From Chamaelirium japonicum (taxonomy: Eukaryota > Streptophyta > Magnoliopsida > Liliales > Melanthiaceae), in the NCBI GenBank assembly GCA_947650365.1, contig OX393550.1, positions 117,570,374-117,634,373 of the forward strand: DNA of 64,000 bases. The letters are read 5' to 3'. The notes beneath the pieces were generated by a model. That model saw only the letters and a list, made by a program, of their open reading frames with translations, ran no database searches and was not told where the DNA came from. Position numbers and translations under genes: made by a program. Shown piece after piece: positions 12,402-30,138 of the stretch (positions are counted from its first letter, which is position 1; each line of letters opens with the position of its first letter).

Positions 12402-12706
12402 TCTAACTTAATTTTGAACTTTCTGTTGTGTGAAGCTGGGGACTGGAATGAGTATCTTGATTTCCAGAAGGAATCCATCATTAGTAGCTTCATTTGCCTT
12501 CTTCTCTTGTGGATATGTTCTCAGTTCATACCAAGAGGTTTGGTTCTCTTTGAATGTAATCATGTATTGCCAAATTTTGCTATATCTTTGATTTTCTGGT
12601 AAAAACCTATTCATTTTGGTCAATTCATTTTAGGTGAAATCTGTTGTACTTAATACTTTGAATCAGGCAAGATTCACAGTTGCAGTGGAGTCATTCCTTA
12701 ACACTG
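12402..12706 (+). other. Exon-like pieces of unknown origin
   Basis: A 73-nt piece at 12634-12706 lies between a tttag acceptor and a G|GTTAGT donor and stays open (VKSVVLNTLNQARFTVAVES). An upstream open stretch reads AGDWNEYLDFQKES. I do not recognise either. They may be a gene fragment or chance. Confidence 0.25.
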
Positions 12707-13488
12707 GTTAGTTGAGCCATTTTACTTTGCTATACTTGTGATCTTCTAATCCGTATAACTTCATGCAAAGGGGTTACTACTATGTGTAATGAAGTTTTTT
12801 TCTTCCTCATTGTGGATTACTGTGATGGATGAAATTTGGGTGGCCAAGAGGAAGGATGTGGGAAAGCTTGACAGTGACAGTGAATGCAAACCTGAATAAC
12901 TGTTGAAAGTTTCATAGATCTTAACATGGTTGGTCATAGGCTTGTTCGTTATGAGTCTTATGACTATTGTTTCATCCTGATTGACACATATGACATCTGT
13001 GCTTCTATGGAGTTTAAAGTTTTCATTTTCTGACTCCATAACCTTGTATTTTATTTATATACGTTATCAAGAAGTTACTAATCAAAGGCCAAGTATGTCT
13101 GTTTTAACATCTCTGGTCACTTTTGTAAACTATTGCCTATACGTCCTAGGTTACTTTTCTGGCAGTCATTGTCTGCACTTATTCAGACCCAAAATATATG
13201 ATATGCTGTTAATTCAAGCCTTTTGGAATTAATCTGCACGACCTTTAACACGTATTCTTAGGCATGTGTAGTACCACTCCCTCTCACCCTTCTACTTGAG
13301 TAGATACTCCCATCTCCTTTCTTGGCCTCCTTTGCCCTATCTTGCTTTGCTGCCAGGATTTATGGCCCATAGGCATAGGTTCCCACCAGTGTTTTAGATG
13401 TAATTATCATTGTCGGTATCACCAAGTGGCTCGGAGAAAAATTGGAAGTTTTTCACTTATTTATCTCCGTTGTCGCTACAAATTAGGT
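12707..13488. other. No gene recognised
   Basis: AT-rich sequence with short open frames only and no domain phrase or structured repeat that I can support. Confidence 0.5.
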
Positions 13489-13611
13489 AAAAGACAAAAA
13501 AGAAAAAGAAAAATTGGTAAAATAAAGGGATTTGGGTTTGGAGGAGGGGGGATTTTTTGGTTAACCCCTCTAGGATGTATAGATACACAATTAGGATAAA
13601 AACATACAAAA
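13489..13611. repeat. Direct repeat, copy 1 (copy 2 at 14720-14841)
   Basis: About 122 bp containing ggtaaaataaagggatttgg and aggatgtatagatacacaat occurs again almost unchanged 1.23 kb downstream. The two copies bracket the poly-C tract and the 104-bp array. Confidence 0.85.
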
Positions 13612-13812
13612 AATAATCATTAATTCTAGACGGCATTCTATTGAGGCTCTACAGATAAGTATGTAAACTGTCAAATACTTTCAGTGAACTATCTGACACA
13701 ATCTATGAGTTTATAAATAATTGAATGTAAACATGAATTAAACATGTTAAGTTGCATCAAAGTTGATGCCTAACATGTTTATCATCCATTTCAATTGAAC
13801 ACCTGAAGACAA

Positions 13813-13829
13813 CCCCCCCCCCCCCCCCC
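13813..13829. repeat. Poly-C tract
   Basis: About seventeen consecutive C residues are followed by a short TA run at 13848-13864. Confidence 0.95.
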
Positions 13830-14045
13830 ACCAATCCCCACCCCGCTATATATATATATATATACATTGTTATTTGTTGCGAACATCTCTAATCATCCAT
13901 TTTTGTACATTGTTATTTGTTGCGAACATCTCTAATCATTTGAGAAAACCAACAGCATGTACGTACTCTAGCTTGTAGGGCACAAAGCTAGTCTTGGATC
14001 ACCAACTTCTAACCAATTGTCACAAAAAAATATCCAAAAGCTGTG

Positions 14046-14465
14046 CAAAAATCAATTTGATGTAAATGAAAGCAAAAAACTTTAAAACAAAAAGTAAAGA
14101 AAATCAGCAAAATTGGTGTTTCAGGCAATGGACCCACTTCGGGCTCGGACTAAAAATCAATTTGATGTAAATGAAAGCAAAATACTTTAAAACAAAAAGT
14201 AAAAAAAATCAGCAAAATTGGTGTTTCAGGCAATGGACCCACGGGCTCGGACTAAAAATCAATTTGATGTAAATGAAAGCAAAATTACTTTAAAACAAAA
14301 AGTAAAGAAAACTAGCAAAATTGGTGTTTCAGGCAATGGACCCACTTCGGGCTCGGACTAAAAATCAATTTGATGTAAATGAAAGCAAAATACTTTAAAA
14401 CAAAAGTAAAGAAAATCAGCAAAATTGGTGTTTCAGGCAATGGACCCACTTCGGGCTCGGACTAA
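14046..14465. repeat. 104-bp tandem repeat, four copies
   Basis: The unit contains aaaaatcaatttgatgtaaa, aaaacaaaaagtaaa and caatggacccacttcgggct. Copies start near 14047, 14152, 14254 and 14360. The second copy lacks a few bases in its last phrase. The array is bracketed by the 122-bp direct repeat. Confidence 0.9.
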
Positions 14466-14719
14466 TCCTCATTGCTCGGAAACATAGGCTGATTTTCCCG
14501 TGCCATCGCTCGAAAATCAGGCTGATTTTGCAAAAAAAACAAAGCCATCTATTCATTACGGAAACACCACAATGGACCCACTTTGGGTGGGGAGTGATCA
14601 TAGGTTATTTTACCTAGTGCATGATCGTCCCTGTCGGCAATATAGTGGGCCAATTCACATTCACTTTGGGAGTGAGCCAATTCACATTCACTTTGGGAAC
14701 ATAGCAAGGATACAATAAA

Positions 14720-14841
14720 AGACAAAAACGAAAAAGAAAAATTGGTAAAATAAAGGGATTTGGGTTTGGAGGAGGGGGGATTTTTCAGTTTACCCCCCTA
14801 GGATGTATAGATACACAATTAGGATAAAAACATACAAAAAA
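14720..14841. repeat. Direct repeat, copy 2
   Basis: Near-identical to 13489-13611. The pair may be remnants of LTRs or a segmental duplication. No primer-binding site is visible next to either copy. Confidence 0.85.
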
Positions 14842-15524
14842 TTTGATCAGATAAAGGTACATATCGATGAAACCAAAAATTGATGGTTCACTATTAATGA
14901 AACGAAAAATTGATCAGACAACGAGCGTATGCTCACTATTAAATATAGTTCTATTGAATCCATAAGCAATTGATGATTCACTATTCAAATGCAATTCTAT
15001 TGATGGATTGGCAATCAGGGTCTATATGTCAGCCTCAGGGTTGGCCCCTTTATTGAATCCGAATGGAAATACGGGTATGGATTTTTTTTTAGGAAATCTA
15101 ATGACAGAGCCAACTGAAATCCTCATCTCCTACGCCATTTTTATATTAAATACTGACATTTACCTCAAATACAAACCAGCTTCAAATATAATTGGAATGA
15201 GATGCATGACAGTTGTATTTTATGTTTAAATGATAAAGTGAAGTTAGCAATTGATAATGTGCTAGTGTACCTTAAGCAAGTAGCAACCTTATCCCATCTA
15301 CGTAGGGATATGATACACGCAAGTTTGTGAATGTTTTACTACCTGTCTCTCAACCTGATGAAAATAAATATGAATTGGTGCTGAAATCCTAGTCTAGAAA
15401 CCTAGAAGTCTAGTAGGAAGACCTACCTTCTATGTTATGCAGTTCAATCTTATATGGTGGTAGGAAGACCTACCTTGATGCACTGCAAAGCAAACATCAA
15501 GGTTTCCCTATACTTCGAAAGAGT
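14842..15524. other. No gene; repeat-derived sequence
   Basis: A segment near 15010-15070 (caatcagggtctatatgtca, agggttggcccctt) recurs at 18670-18735, so the two ends of the 1-kb tandem array share flanking sequence. No coding region is supported. Confidence 0.5.
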
Positions 15525-18500
15525 CTATGTTGTGCAGTCCCATTCAGTAAGAATTTGGGTACAGCTTAGATAGCTTTTACATTTTTCTGCTATATGTGAA
15601 GGGCAGAGTGGGCGAGGTTTGTTTTGAGAGCTGTATTTATCTTCGAGGCAAAAATTATGAGACAAAAGGCCAAAGTGGAACTCGATCCCCATATCTAGTT
15701 TATAAAACTTTCATATTTATTCACTATTTGCATGTTGTGCAGTCCCATTCAGTAAGAATTTGGGTACAGCTTAGATAGCTTTTACATTTTTCTGCTAATT
15801 CATTTTCTGCTTGTGAGGTTTTTCTTGGTATTTCGTATCAATTAATGGGGTGTTTGGCATCATTCCTCAGGATAATTCCGTTGTTCCTGCCTATACTTTT
15901 TTTTTCCCGGAAAATGCATAGGCAGGGACAACGGAATGATCCCGATGAACGTACCAAACACCCCCTAAGGGTTCGCGTTAGACACGATTATGATATTCTA
16001 GGGTTATAGCCTTTATTCCTTCACTATTTGCATATTGTGTACTCCCAGTATCCCATACATCACTTGGTTAGCAATCAGGGTCTATATGTCAACATGGAAA
16101 AAACCGAAGATTGAAATATTGACATTAGTTCAATGGTTTACATGCATGGACTAAATGTCAGCATGAAAAGAAATCATCACTTGGCATCATTCCTCAGGAT
16201 AATTCCGTTGTTCCTGCCTATACATTTTTTTTCCCGAAAAATGCATAGGCAGGGACAACGGAATGATCCCGATGAACGTACCAAACACCCCCTAAGGGTT
16301 CGCGTTAGACACGATTCCGATATTCTAGGGTTATCAATTAATGGGGTGTTTGGCATCATTCCTCAGGATAATTCCGTTGTTCCTGCCTATACATTTTTCC
16401 AGAGTGGGCGAGGTTTGTTTAGGGAGCTGTATTTATCTTCGAGGCAAAAATTATGAGACAAAGGGCCAAAGTGGAACTCGATCCCTATATCTAGTTTATA
16501 AAACTCTCATATTTATTCACTATTTGCATGTTGTGCAGTCTCATTTAGTAAGAATTTGGATACAGCTTAGATAGCTTTTACATTTTTCTGCTATATGTGA
16601 AGGGTAGAGTGGGCGAGGTTTGTTTAGGGAGCTGTATTTATCTTCGAGGCAAAAATTATGAGACAAAGGGCCAAAGTGGAACTCGATCCCCATATCTAGT
16701 TTATAAAACTCTCATATTTATTCATTATATGCATGTTGTGCAGTCCCATTCAGTAAGAATTTGGGTACAGCTTAGATAGCTTTTACATTTTTCTGCTAAT
16801 TCATTTTCTGCTTGTGAGGTTTTTCTTGGTATTTCATATCAATTAATGGGGTGTTTGGCATCATTCCTCAGGATAATTTCGTTGTTCCTGCCTATACATT
16901 TTTTTTCCCGAAAAATGCATAGGCAGGGACAACGGAATGATCCCGATGAACGTACCAAACACCCCCTAAGGGTTCACGTTAGACACGATTCCGATATTCT
17001 AGGGTTATAGCCTTTATTCCTTCACTATTTGCATATTGTGTACTCCCATTATCCCATACATCACTTGGTTAGCAATCAGGGTCTATATGTCAGCATGGAA
17101 AAAACCGAAGATTGATATATTGACATTAGTTCAATGGTTTACATGCATGGACTAAATGTCAGCATGAAAAGAAATCATCACTTGGCATTATTCCTCAGGA
17201 TAATTCCGTTGTTCCTGCCTATACATTTTTTTTCCCGAAAAATGCATAGGCAGGGACAACGGAATGATCCCGATGAACGTACCAAACACCCCCTAAGGGT
17301 TCGCGTTAGACACGATTCCGATATTCTAGGGTTATCAATTAATGGGGTGTTTGGCATCATTCCTCAGGATAATTCCGTTGTTCCTGCCTATACATTTTTG
17401 CAGAGTGGGCGAGGTTTGCTTAGGGAGTTGTATTTATCTTTGAGGCAAAAATTATAAGACAAAGGGCCAAAGTGGAACTCGATCCCCATATCTAGTTTAT
17501 AAAACTCTCATATTTATTCACTATTTGCATGTTGTGCAGTCCCATTCAGTAAGAATTTGGGTACAGCTTAGATAGCTTTTACATTTTTTTGCTATATGTG
17601 AAGGGCAGAGTGGGCGAGGTTTGTTTTGAGAGCTGTATTTATCTTCGAGGCAAAAATTATGAGACAAAGGGCCAAAGTGGAACTCGATCCCCATATCTAG
17701 TTTATAAAACTCTCATATTTATTCACTATTTGCATGCTGTGCAGTCCCATTCAGTAAGAATTTGGGTACAGCTTAGATAGCTTTTACATTTTTCTGCTAA
17801 TTCATTTTCTACTTGTGAGGTTTTTCTTGGTATTTCGTATCAATTAATGGGGTGTTTGGCATCATTCCTCAGGATAATTCCGTTGTTCCTGCCTATACAT
17901 TTTTTTTCCCAAAAAATGCATAGGCAGGGACAACGGAATGATCCCGATGAACGAACCAAACACCCCCTAAGGATTCGCGTTAGACACGATTCCGATATTC
18001 TAGGGTTATAGCCTTTATTCCTTCACTATTTGCATATTGTGTACTCCCATTATCCCATACATCACTTGGTTAGCAATCAGGGTCTATATGTCAGCATGGA
18101 AAAAACCGAAGATTGATATATTGACATTAGTTCAATGGTTTACATGCATGGACTAAATGTCAGCATGAAAAGAAATCATCACTTGGCATCATTCCTCAGG
18201 ATAATTCCGTTGTTCCTGCCTATACATTTTTTTTCCCGAAAAATGCATAGGCAGGGACAACGGAATAATCCCGATGAACGTACCAAACACCTCCTAAGGG
18301 TTCGCGTTAGACACGATTCCGATATTCTAGGGTTATAGCCTTTATTCCTTCACTATTTGCATATTGTGTACTCCCATTATCCCATACATCAATTGGTTAG
18401 CAATCAGGGTCTATATATCAGCATGGAAAAAACCGAAGATTGATATATTGACATTAGTTCAATGGTTTACATGCATAGACTAAATGTCAGCATGAAAAGA

Positions 18501-18560
18501 AATCATCACTTGGTTAGCAATCAGGGTCTATATGTCAGCATGGAAAAAAGCAAAGATTGA
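15525..18560. repeat. 1,001-bp tandem repeat array, about three units
   Basis: Matching positions lie exactly 1,001 bp apart (for example 15596/16597 and 16133/17134/18135). Each unit holds two copies of a roughly 200-bp piece with aagaatttgggtacagctta and up to three foldbacks with the phrase gttgttcctgcctata. Copies differ by scattered substitutions, so the duplication is fairly recent. The open frames in the units (about 60-107 codons) are conserved only because the DNA is, and show no domain. Confidence 0.95.
15847..15964. mobile_element. Foldback (MITE-like) embedded in the 1-kb units
   Basis: The left arm starts ggggtgtttggcatcattcc and the right arm ends gtaccaaacacccc. The arms pair over about 55 bp around a loop of T and C residues. 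Full or partial copies recur near 16180-16292, 16343-16399 (left arm only), 16849-16970, 17181-17293, 17344-17400, 17845-17968 and 18183-18295. The gggtgtttgg end is common in plant hAT/Harbinger MITEs; the family here is not assigned. Confidence 0.7.
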
Positions 18561-19176
18561 TATATTGGCAGATGTGGGCATCTCTGATAGCTCAACCAAA
18601 GGAAGAAACATGCATGAGCCCATTCAAGGACAGGTGAGTCCCTTTTGCTCTCTTTCTCTGCTCTACAGATATTAGCAATCAGGGTCTATATATCAGTCTC
18701 AGGGTTGGCCCCTTCATTGAATCCGAATGGAAATACCTTGGTTAGCTTCATCAAGGAAATTAGCAATCAACTTTGATGCCTAACATGTTTATCATCCATT
18801 TCAAATTTTTTTTTAGGAAATCCGATGAGAGAGGCAGGAAAAGAAATCATCACCTCCATGAGATCCTGTCGATCCTCTCTCTGTTGCAGACTCGATGGGA
18901 CATCGATCTCCTGTAATCGAACAGACAGAGAAAAAAAGAAACAGAGAAAGGGTGGAGAAACGGTGGAAACCGATCAGAGAAGCGAAAGGAAAGAAAGAAG
19001 GGGAAAAAAAGGGAAAAATCGTTGAAAATTCACCTCTATCTCTTGATCGTCTTTCTCTTGCAGCATCCTCTCTCTCTCCATAGCTTGATCCAATCTTTCT
19101 CTTGCAAAGAATGGCAAAGGGGGGAGGCAGGGCAATGAAGACCTCCATCGCACCATACTGAGGCATGGATTACTAG
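18561..19176. other. No gene; repeat-derived, purine-rich
   Basis: It contains phrases shared with 11880-12000 and 15010-15070, and a purine-rich plus strand from about 18910 to 19020. Short open frames on both strands are low complexity. Confidence 0.5.
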
Positions 19177-19400
19177 CTGCGGGGACCGAGGGAGGCGGGG
19201 GCTACAGGGACCGAGGCGGGGGGGCTACGGGCACCATGGCTCGACGGAGGTTGTAGGTACCGAGGCTGGATGGGGGGCGCCGATGGAGGCGGGGGCAGCG
19301 GGGACCAAGGGAGGCGGGGGCTACGGCGGGGGCTACGGGGATCGAGGCGGGGGGCTGCGGTTGGATGGAGGCTGCGGGTATCGAGGGTTTGGATCTGACG
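19177..19400. repeat. G-rich minisatellite
   Basis: Imperfect repeats of ggcgggggctac and ggggaccgagg spaced about 25-30 bp make the plus strand strongly G-rich. Several runs of four or more G could form quadruplexes. It is not convincingly coding. Confidence 0.75.
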
Positions 19401-19800
19401 GATGAGAGGGGAGGTTCTACTCTCTCTCTATCTCTTGCTCTTTCGAGAGTGGGATGTAAAAGGGTTAATGAAGGGATGCAGGGACGGCGATGCTGATCTC
19501 TCGATCAGAAGAGTTTCAGATCGGACGGATGAGAGGGGGGGCAGCTCTTTCTCTTTCGGGATGAGACGGGTGATGATGCGGGCACCAGGAATGGGGAGGA
19601 GGCTTGGATCCTGATGGGATTTAGATCCGACGGATCAGAAAGGTTTAAGAGGAATGGGGGTGGGTTAAGATGATTTAAGAGGGGCATTTATGAGCCTTAG
19701 TTGGAAACGGACGACTGTGATCGAGTCTCCCCCTCCTCTAGATAAATCTGAGCCGCTCCTTTGTCTCAGTTCATTTGTCCCCCCCACAACCGTTGTCCCT

Positions 19801-19806
<6 letters not shown>
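19401..19806. other. No gene recognised; left flank of the palindrome nest
   Basis: Mixed sequence with short open frames on both strands and no domain. It ends at the first long TA tract of the nest. Confidence 0.5.

Positions 19807-19893
<87 letters not shown>
19807..19893. repeat. (TA)n tract, first of the nest
   Basis: About 87 bp of TA abutting element B1. It is the first of about fifteen TA tracts between here and 28590. Confidence 0.97.
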
Positions 19894-21858
<1,965 letters not shown>

Positions 21859-21861
<3 letters not shown>

Positions 21862-21944
21862 AGAGATAGAGAGAAAGAGGGATGCTTAGGAGCGATCCGC
21901 AGCCGTCCGATGCGCAACTCCATGCATCCGATGCATGCGGCGGG
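21859..21944. mobile_element. Family I palindrome, left part (split by a solo LTR)
   Basis: After TA the sequence runs through GA-rich DNA to gagggatgcttag and cagccgtccgatgc. The inverse-complement counterpart lies at 23898-23970 (ctaagctttcctctc), beyond the inserted LTR. The two parts together form one TA-flanked foldback. Confidence 0.7.
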
Positions 21945-23897
21945 TGTTGGAATTGGATCCGCTTATCAGAGTCGCAGCGGAAGCAAAAGATAGATCCGAA
22001 GATCATACGGTGTATGTTTTATTATAATTAATTCTTCAAAAAAATCTATATGCAAATCTACGGTCTTAGCATATATGCGGATACCCTAGAGGCATACTAC
22101 GATCTACGGAAGACATGCATGCATCTAGTTAACTGTTTAGAATCATCATAACTTGTGGATCTATGATCTGGAGAAAACGGAACGATAAAGAATCACACTT
22201 GAATCGCAAGGGAAGCTGTCGGATAGCGCCTTGTCCTTTGCGAATTGAGGAATCCTCGAAATCCCGTCTCTGAGTGCAAGGATTACGAGCCAACGGAGGA
22301 ATTCGTTGAGAAGACGATGGTTAGCCACGAGATCTCCTCCTTCTCTTTCTCTCTTCTTCCTTCTCCTTCCTTCCTCCTTCTTCTTCCATCTTCTTCCTCT
22401 CCTTCCTTGGCTGAAACCACAAAGAGAGGGAGAGAGGGAGAGGGTCGAATTTTCTGGAGAGGGGGAGCACTAAAGGCCGGCCCCTCCCCCTCCTCTATAC
22501 ATATAGGGCCGGTCTCCTAGTGCCATACGTAAGCTAGGGCCGGCCCTAATTAGATTAGGATGAGGGGGGGTCGGTTTTTAGGGATTCCAAGTGTCTATCG
22601 TGAAGCTTGGACGAAAACGCCCATCACGAAAAGTGAAAAACTGAAAGAGGGATTGAGTGAGGTGCGCTACTCGGAATCAAGTTTCGTCAGTGCCTATGAG
22701 CTCTTGGAATTATTTTGCTCATTCTAAGATCCATATCCAATATGTTCTGAGCCATATTTTAGTATTTACCAAAATACCCCTACGGCCCGTAACAAATGTG
22801 AATTAGGTTCTTAGGCTCTGGGCTTGCGCTCCATCGCGCTACTTCACATCCAACGTATCCAACCAGGTTGGGGAACAATTCCTATATGCAATGACAGGGT
22901 GGAACCTTCAGGGTTCGGGATCTCTAGCTCCAACCGGATCCCTGATTAACTGTTCCAGTGACACACCGAAAGTTTCGTTAATCAGCCCTAATCCGATTAA
23001 CCCGCGTAGCCACCCAGAGTGCGACACGAGTTGAACTCTAGTGATCCTAAACTTATGTTACTCCCTCGTAACCCTGTTCTGTACTATACTCCGATAATCC
23101 TTAGTCCCTCCTATTACTGGTGCCATGATACGACTCGGGCGGTGGGGAGCACTGTCAGATCTCGATCGATCATCTGACTAGGAATTGATGACTTGTCATC
23201 TATAACACTACACACCTTTCGATACTATGCCTAACATCCGAAACATCGTCAGTCATACTGACAACCACCAGGCCTGGGTTAATTGTGTGGACAGATTGAC
23301 TCATCAAAACACACCCATCCAACACTGGACGTCGGATAACCTGTAGGGATTACATGTCACTCAAGCGCTAGCCGGGTAACCCAACGTACCGTGGTATTGG
23401 AGCATGGAAGGTCCGCACACATTGGCACGTCAAAGCACCACACAACTGGTTGGCCCAGTGTATATGGTCCCTCAGGGTTAAGGACAGATTATCTATAGTA
23501 GTAAGACGGTTTATGCACCAGTGTCTGAGTCACTGAACTGTGCACCGTCTTAGTTCATGTTCAACACGATCATCGTGCTTGGTCAGGTGAATGGGAATCC
23601 CGCGTTCCCGTGGTGGAGACTTCACCACATCCTCTACCTGCCAATAGTTTGTTCTTGGTGAAGCGACCGGCATCACCAAGCTGTGAACTAGTTCTAGGTC
23701 TACACATAACTGGTCCACTGGGTCTCCCAAGCATGGATCCATCATGCGCCTCAGTGGCCTATTGTATTTCCTAGGGTCCTTTTATTATATGTGTATTAAC
23801 ATATACCATAGTAGTATTCTAATTAAAGCAATAACAAAAGTCATCTTTATTAATGTTAATATAGAAAATCCATACTAAGGACACACGAGCTACAACA
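21945..23897 (-). mobile_element. Solo LTR, copia-like, inserted in element I
   Basis: A 1,953-bp segment begins tgttggaattgg and ends tacaaca, a TG...CA unit with matching TGTTG/CAACA ends. The flanking pentamers gcggg and gctgg fit a 5-bp target duplication with one change. No internal gag or pol is present, so it is a solo LTR. Minus orientation is inferred from a TATA-like stretch and a terminal phrase typical of large plant Ty1/copia LTRs. It shares several phrases (such as aaagcaccacacaactggtt) with the solo LTR at 47361-49655. Confidence 0.75.
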
Positions 23898-23970
23898 GCT
23901 GGTGCATCGAATGGCAGCGGACCGCGGACCGCAGACCGTATCTAAGCTTTCCTCTCTCTCCCTCTCTCAA
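23898..23970. mobile_element. Family I palindrome, right part
   Basis: It contains ggtgcatcgaatggcagcgg and ctaagctttcctctctctcc, the inverse of the left part, followed by a slightly impure TA tract with interspersed tacata and tatcta (23971-24078). Confidence 0.7.
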
Positions 23971-23997
23971 TATATATATACATATCTATATATATAC

Positions 23998-25628
<1,631 letters not shown>

Positions 25629-25631
<3 letters not shown>

Positions 25632-26016
25632 AAATGAGTTCCTATGACATGTCATAGGGAGTACCCTATGACATATGGTGAGTTAGTAATCCAAGAATAT
25701 TTGGAATGTTCTGAATTTTTATGAGGATGATCACCCTATCTTAGATAGGATCCCCGCAAAAAATCGGTTCATTCTAAAACTTCTAGAGGCATCAACTATG
25801 ATTTTCAATTTAACGGTTAAAATGGATGGCCGATAAAGCTTCTAGCATTTGATGCCCCAACAAGTTTTAGAATGCTTTGATTTTTTGTGGACATTCTATC
25901 TAAGGTAAGGTGATCACCCTCAAAAAAATTCAGCACATTCTAAACATTCTAGCATTTCTAATTCATCATATGTCATAGGGTACTCCCTATGACATGTCAT
26001 AGGAACCTAGCCCTCA
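25629..26016. mobile_element. Family G palindrome G1
   Basis: It starts gggaaatgagtt, followed by the perfect palindrome cctatgacatgtcatagg, and ends with the inverse and cctagccct. Inside are paired modules with gaggatgatcaccc and a centre of taacggttaaaatggatgg. It is TA-flanked on both sides. A second copy lies at 61317-61702. Confidence 0.88.
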
Positions 26017-26017
26017 T

Positions 26018-26052
<35 letters not shown>

Positions 26053-26055
<3 letters not shown>

Positions 26056-26306
26056 GAGGGATACTCTTACTCATATAGTTACCTATGATCCGGGCCGTCC
26101 ATTAGATCCCGACGTACGGTTCAGATTAGATAGAGAGTTAAAGCAATGGTGTCCCCATTAAATGCCTATATTAAAAAACCGTATTAAAAGCTCGCATTTA
26201 ATGCGGACACCATTGCTTTAACTCTCCATCTAATCCGAACCGTACGTCGGGATCTAATGGACGGCCCGGATCAGAGATAACTATATGAGTAAGAGGCCAT
26301 GAGTAA

Positions 26307-26309
<3 letters not shown>
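26053..26309. mobile_element. Family A palindrome A3 (both termini altered)
   Basis: It starts ggggagggatactcttactc, lacks the catggcctcttactc repeat of A1 in its left arm, and ends at gaggccatgagtaagaat without the final gtatccctcccc. The adjoining TA tract starts directly at the truncation. Confidence 0.85.
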
Positions 26310-27602
<1,293 letters not shown>

Positions 27603-27608
27603 GACGTT

Positions 27609-28714
<1,106 letters not shown>

Positions 28715-29297
28715 GGTCGAGAGATGGAGGTCGACGTCTAGATCTCCGAGAAAACGCAGGTCGATTGCATTTTTTAGCATCATAGAGTTTTTTTTTCATT
28801 CTTTCTGAATTGAAACGGGAAAGGGGCTACATGTTCGGATGTTTTTTTTCCCTCTCTCTCTCTCGTTCGTCCAAATCTGTTGTGATTCTCTTTTTTTTTC
28901 ATTCTTTTCTCGCAGACGTAATGGTTTTTCCTTTCTGAATTGAAACGGGAAAAGGGGATGCTGGTTCGGATGTTGAAGCATATGGTTTCCAAAATTATGA
29001 TTTTTGTGATTTAGCATGTGGCAGAGCTTTTGTTTTTTCTGATTTTTTATGTGATTGCTGGGTTGGAGAAACCATGAAACTATTATCAGTTTTATCATGT
29101 GCAGAGTTTCATTACTCAAATTTCATGTAAACAAAGGTTTCCAAAAAAATGGAAGCTTGGATGCATATGGTGATGCTTGCTATCTGCTTGATTTGTTATG
29201 TAATTTTTTAAAAAAATATGAAGTTATTGGAACGTTTTGTTTGTCAACGTGAATGCTTTTGTTTCAATATGTGGTGATCTAAGATTGTTATCGATCT
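28715..29297. other. No gene recognised; short internal repeats
   Basis: The phrase ctgaattgaaacgggaaa occurs at about 28806 and 28937, each followed by ttcggatgtt. The remainder is AT-rich without a supportable ORF. Confidence 0.5.
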
Positions 29298-29515
29298 TTG
29301 CGGGCCTCTCCTACCTCCACCGGGACATCAAGCCCTCCAACCTCCTCATCAACACGTCTTCACGTCAGGATCGCTATCTTCGGCGTAAGCTGCACCCTCA
29401 CCTAGACCATTGACCGCCTACATGAACTCCGAACGCATCAACACCAACCTCAACCACAGTACGATGTTTACACTGACGACATCTGGTGCTTCGGCCTCAT
29501 CATCCCTGTAAATCT
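29298..29515 (+). pseudogene. MAPKK-like protein kinase fragment 1
   Basis: It reads GLSYLHRDIKPSNLLINT (catalytic loop), then after a frame change a VRIAIFGVS phrase, then SERINTNLNH and QYDVYTDDIWCFGLII. These match the catalytic loop, DFG region, activation segment and subdomain IX of plant MKK4/5-type MAP kinase kinases. The Asp of DFG is replaced by Ile, at least two frameshifts occur, and about six codons before the HRD are missing. It is not functional. The 3' part resembles fragment 2 at 33654. Confidence 0.75.
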
Positions 29516-29623
29516 ATAACTTCTCTCTGCCCTAATTCTACTTTTGATTTCTTTTATTTGGTAACTGCTTCTTTTTTGGCCTCCTCGATTATGTCCGTGC
29601 TCACTCTTTTCTTTGTCTCTTTC

Positions 29624-30082
29624 TGTAATGACCGGCACTTCAGTGTGTTTCCGCCTAGAGCAAACCAATATTAATTAAATATTGTCTTAATCATGTTGTT
29701 AGAATAATTGTTTGAATTCTTTGATTTTGATGCTATTGGGTGTACTCGAGCGAGACTAGGCAGTGGGTCCCAAGTGCGGGTCGAAAGGCTACATAGGAGG
29801 TGTAGTCACACGAGCTTGTGAGCAGGTGGATTGAGGCATAGCAAGAATGCTATTTTAGTAATATAATAATAAAATAAATATGGTAGCGAGTCTGTCGGAC
29901 CCGGCGAGGTTAGCGAGCAAGTGCGGCTCGACAAGAGTAGAGTGCGAATCAGGGCGAGTCAGACTCGAGAATTATTAAAAAAAAAACTAAAAACTAAAAA
30001 CTAAAACTAAAACCTAAAACTAAAAACCCAAAAGCCAAACCGACCCCAAACCCAGACGCGAACCCGAACCTAGCCCCAACCC

Positions 30083-30138
<56 letters not shown>

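Noticed and set aside
16133-18338. Repeated ~107-codon frames in the 1-kb tandem units
   Set aside because: Conserved only because the units are recent copies; they cross foldback loops and show no domain.
21945-23897. Complete copia retrotransposon
   Set aside because: Only one LTR is present with no gag, integrase, RT or PBS; it is a solo LTR.
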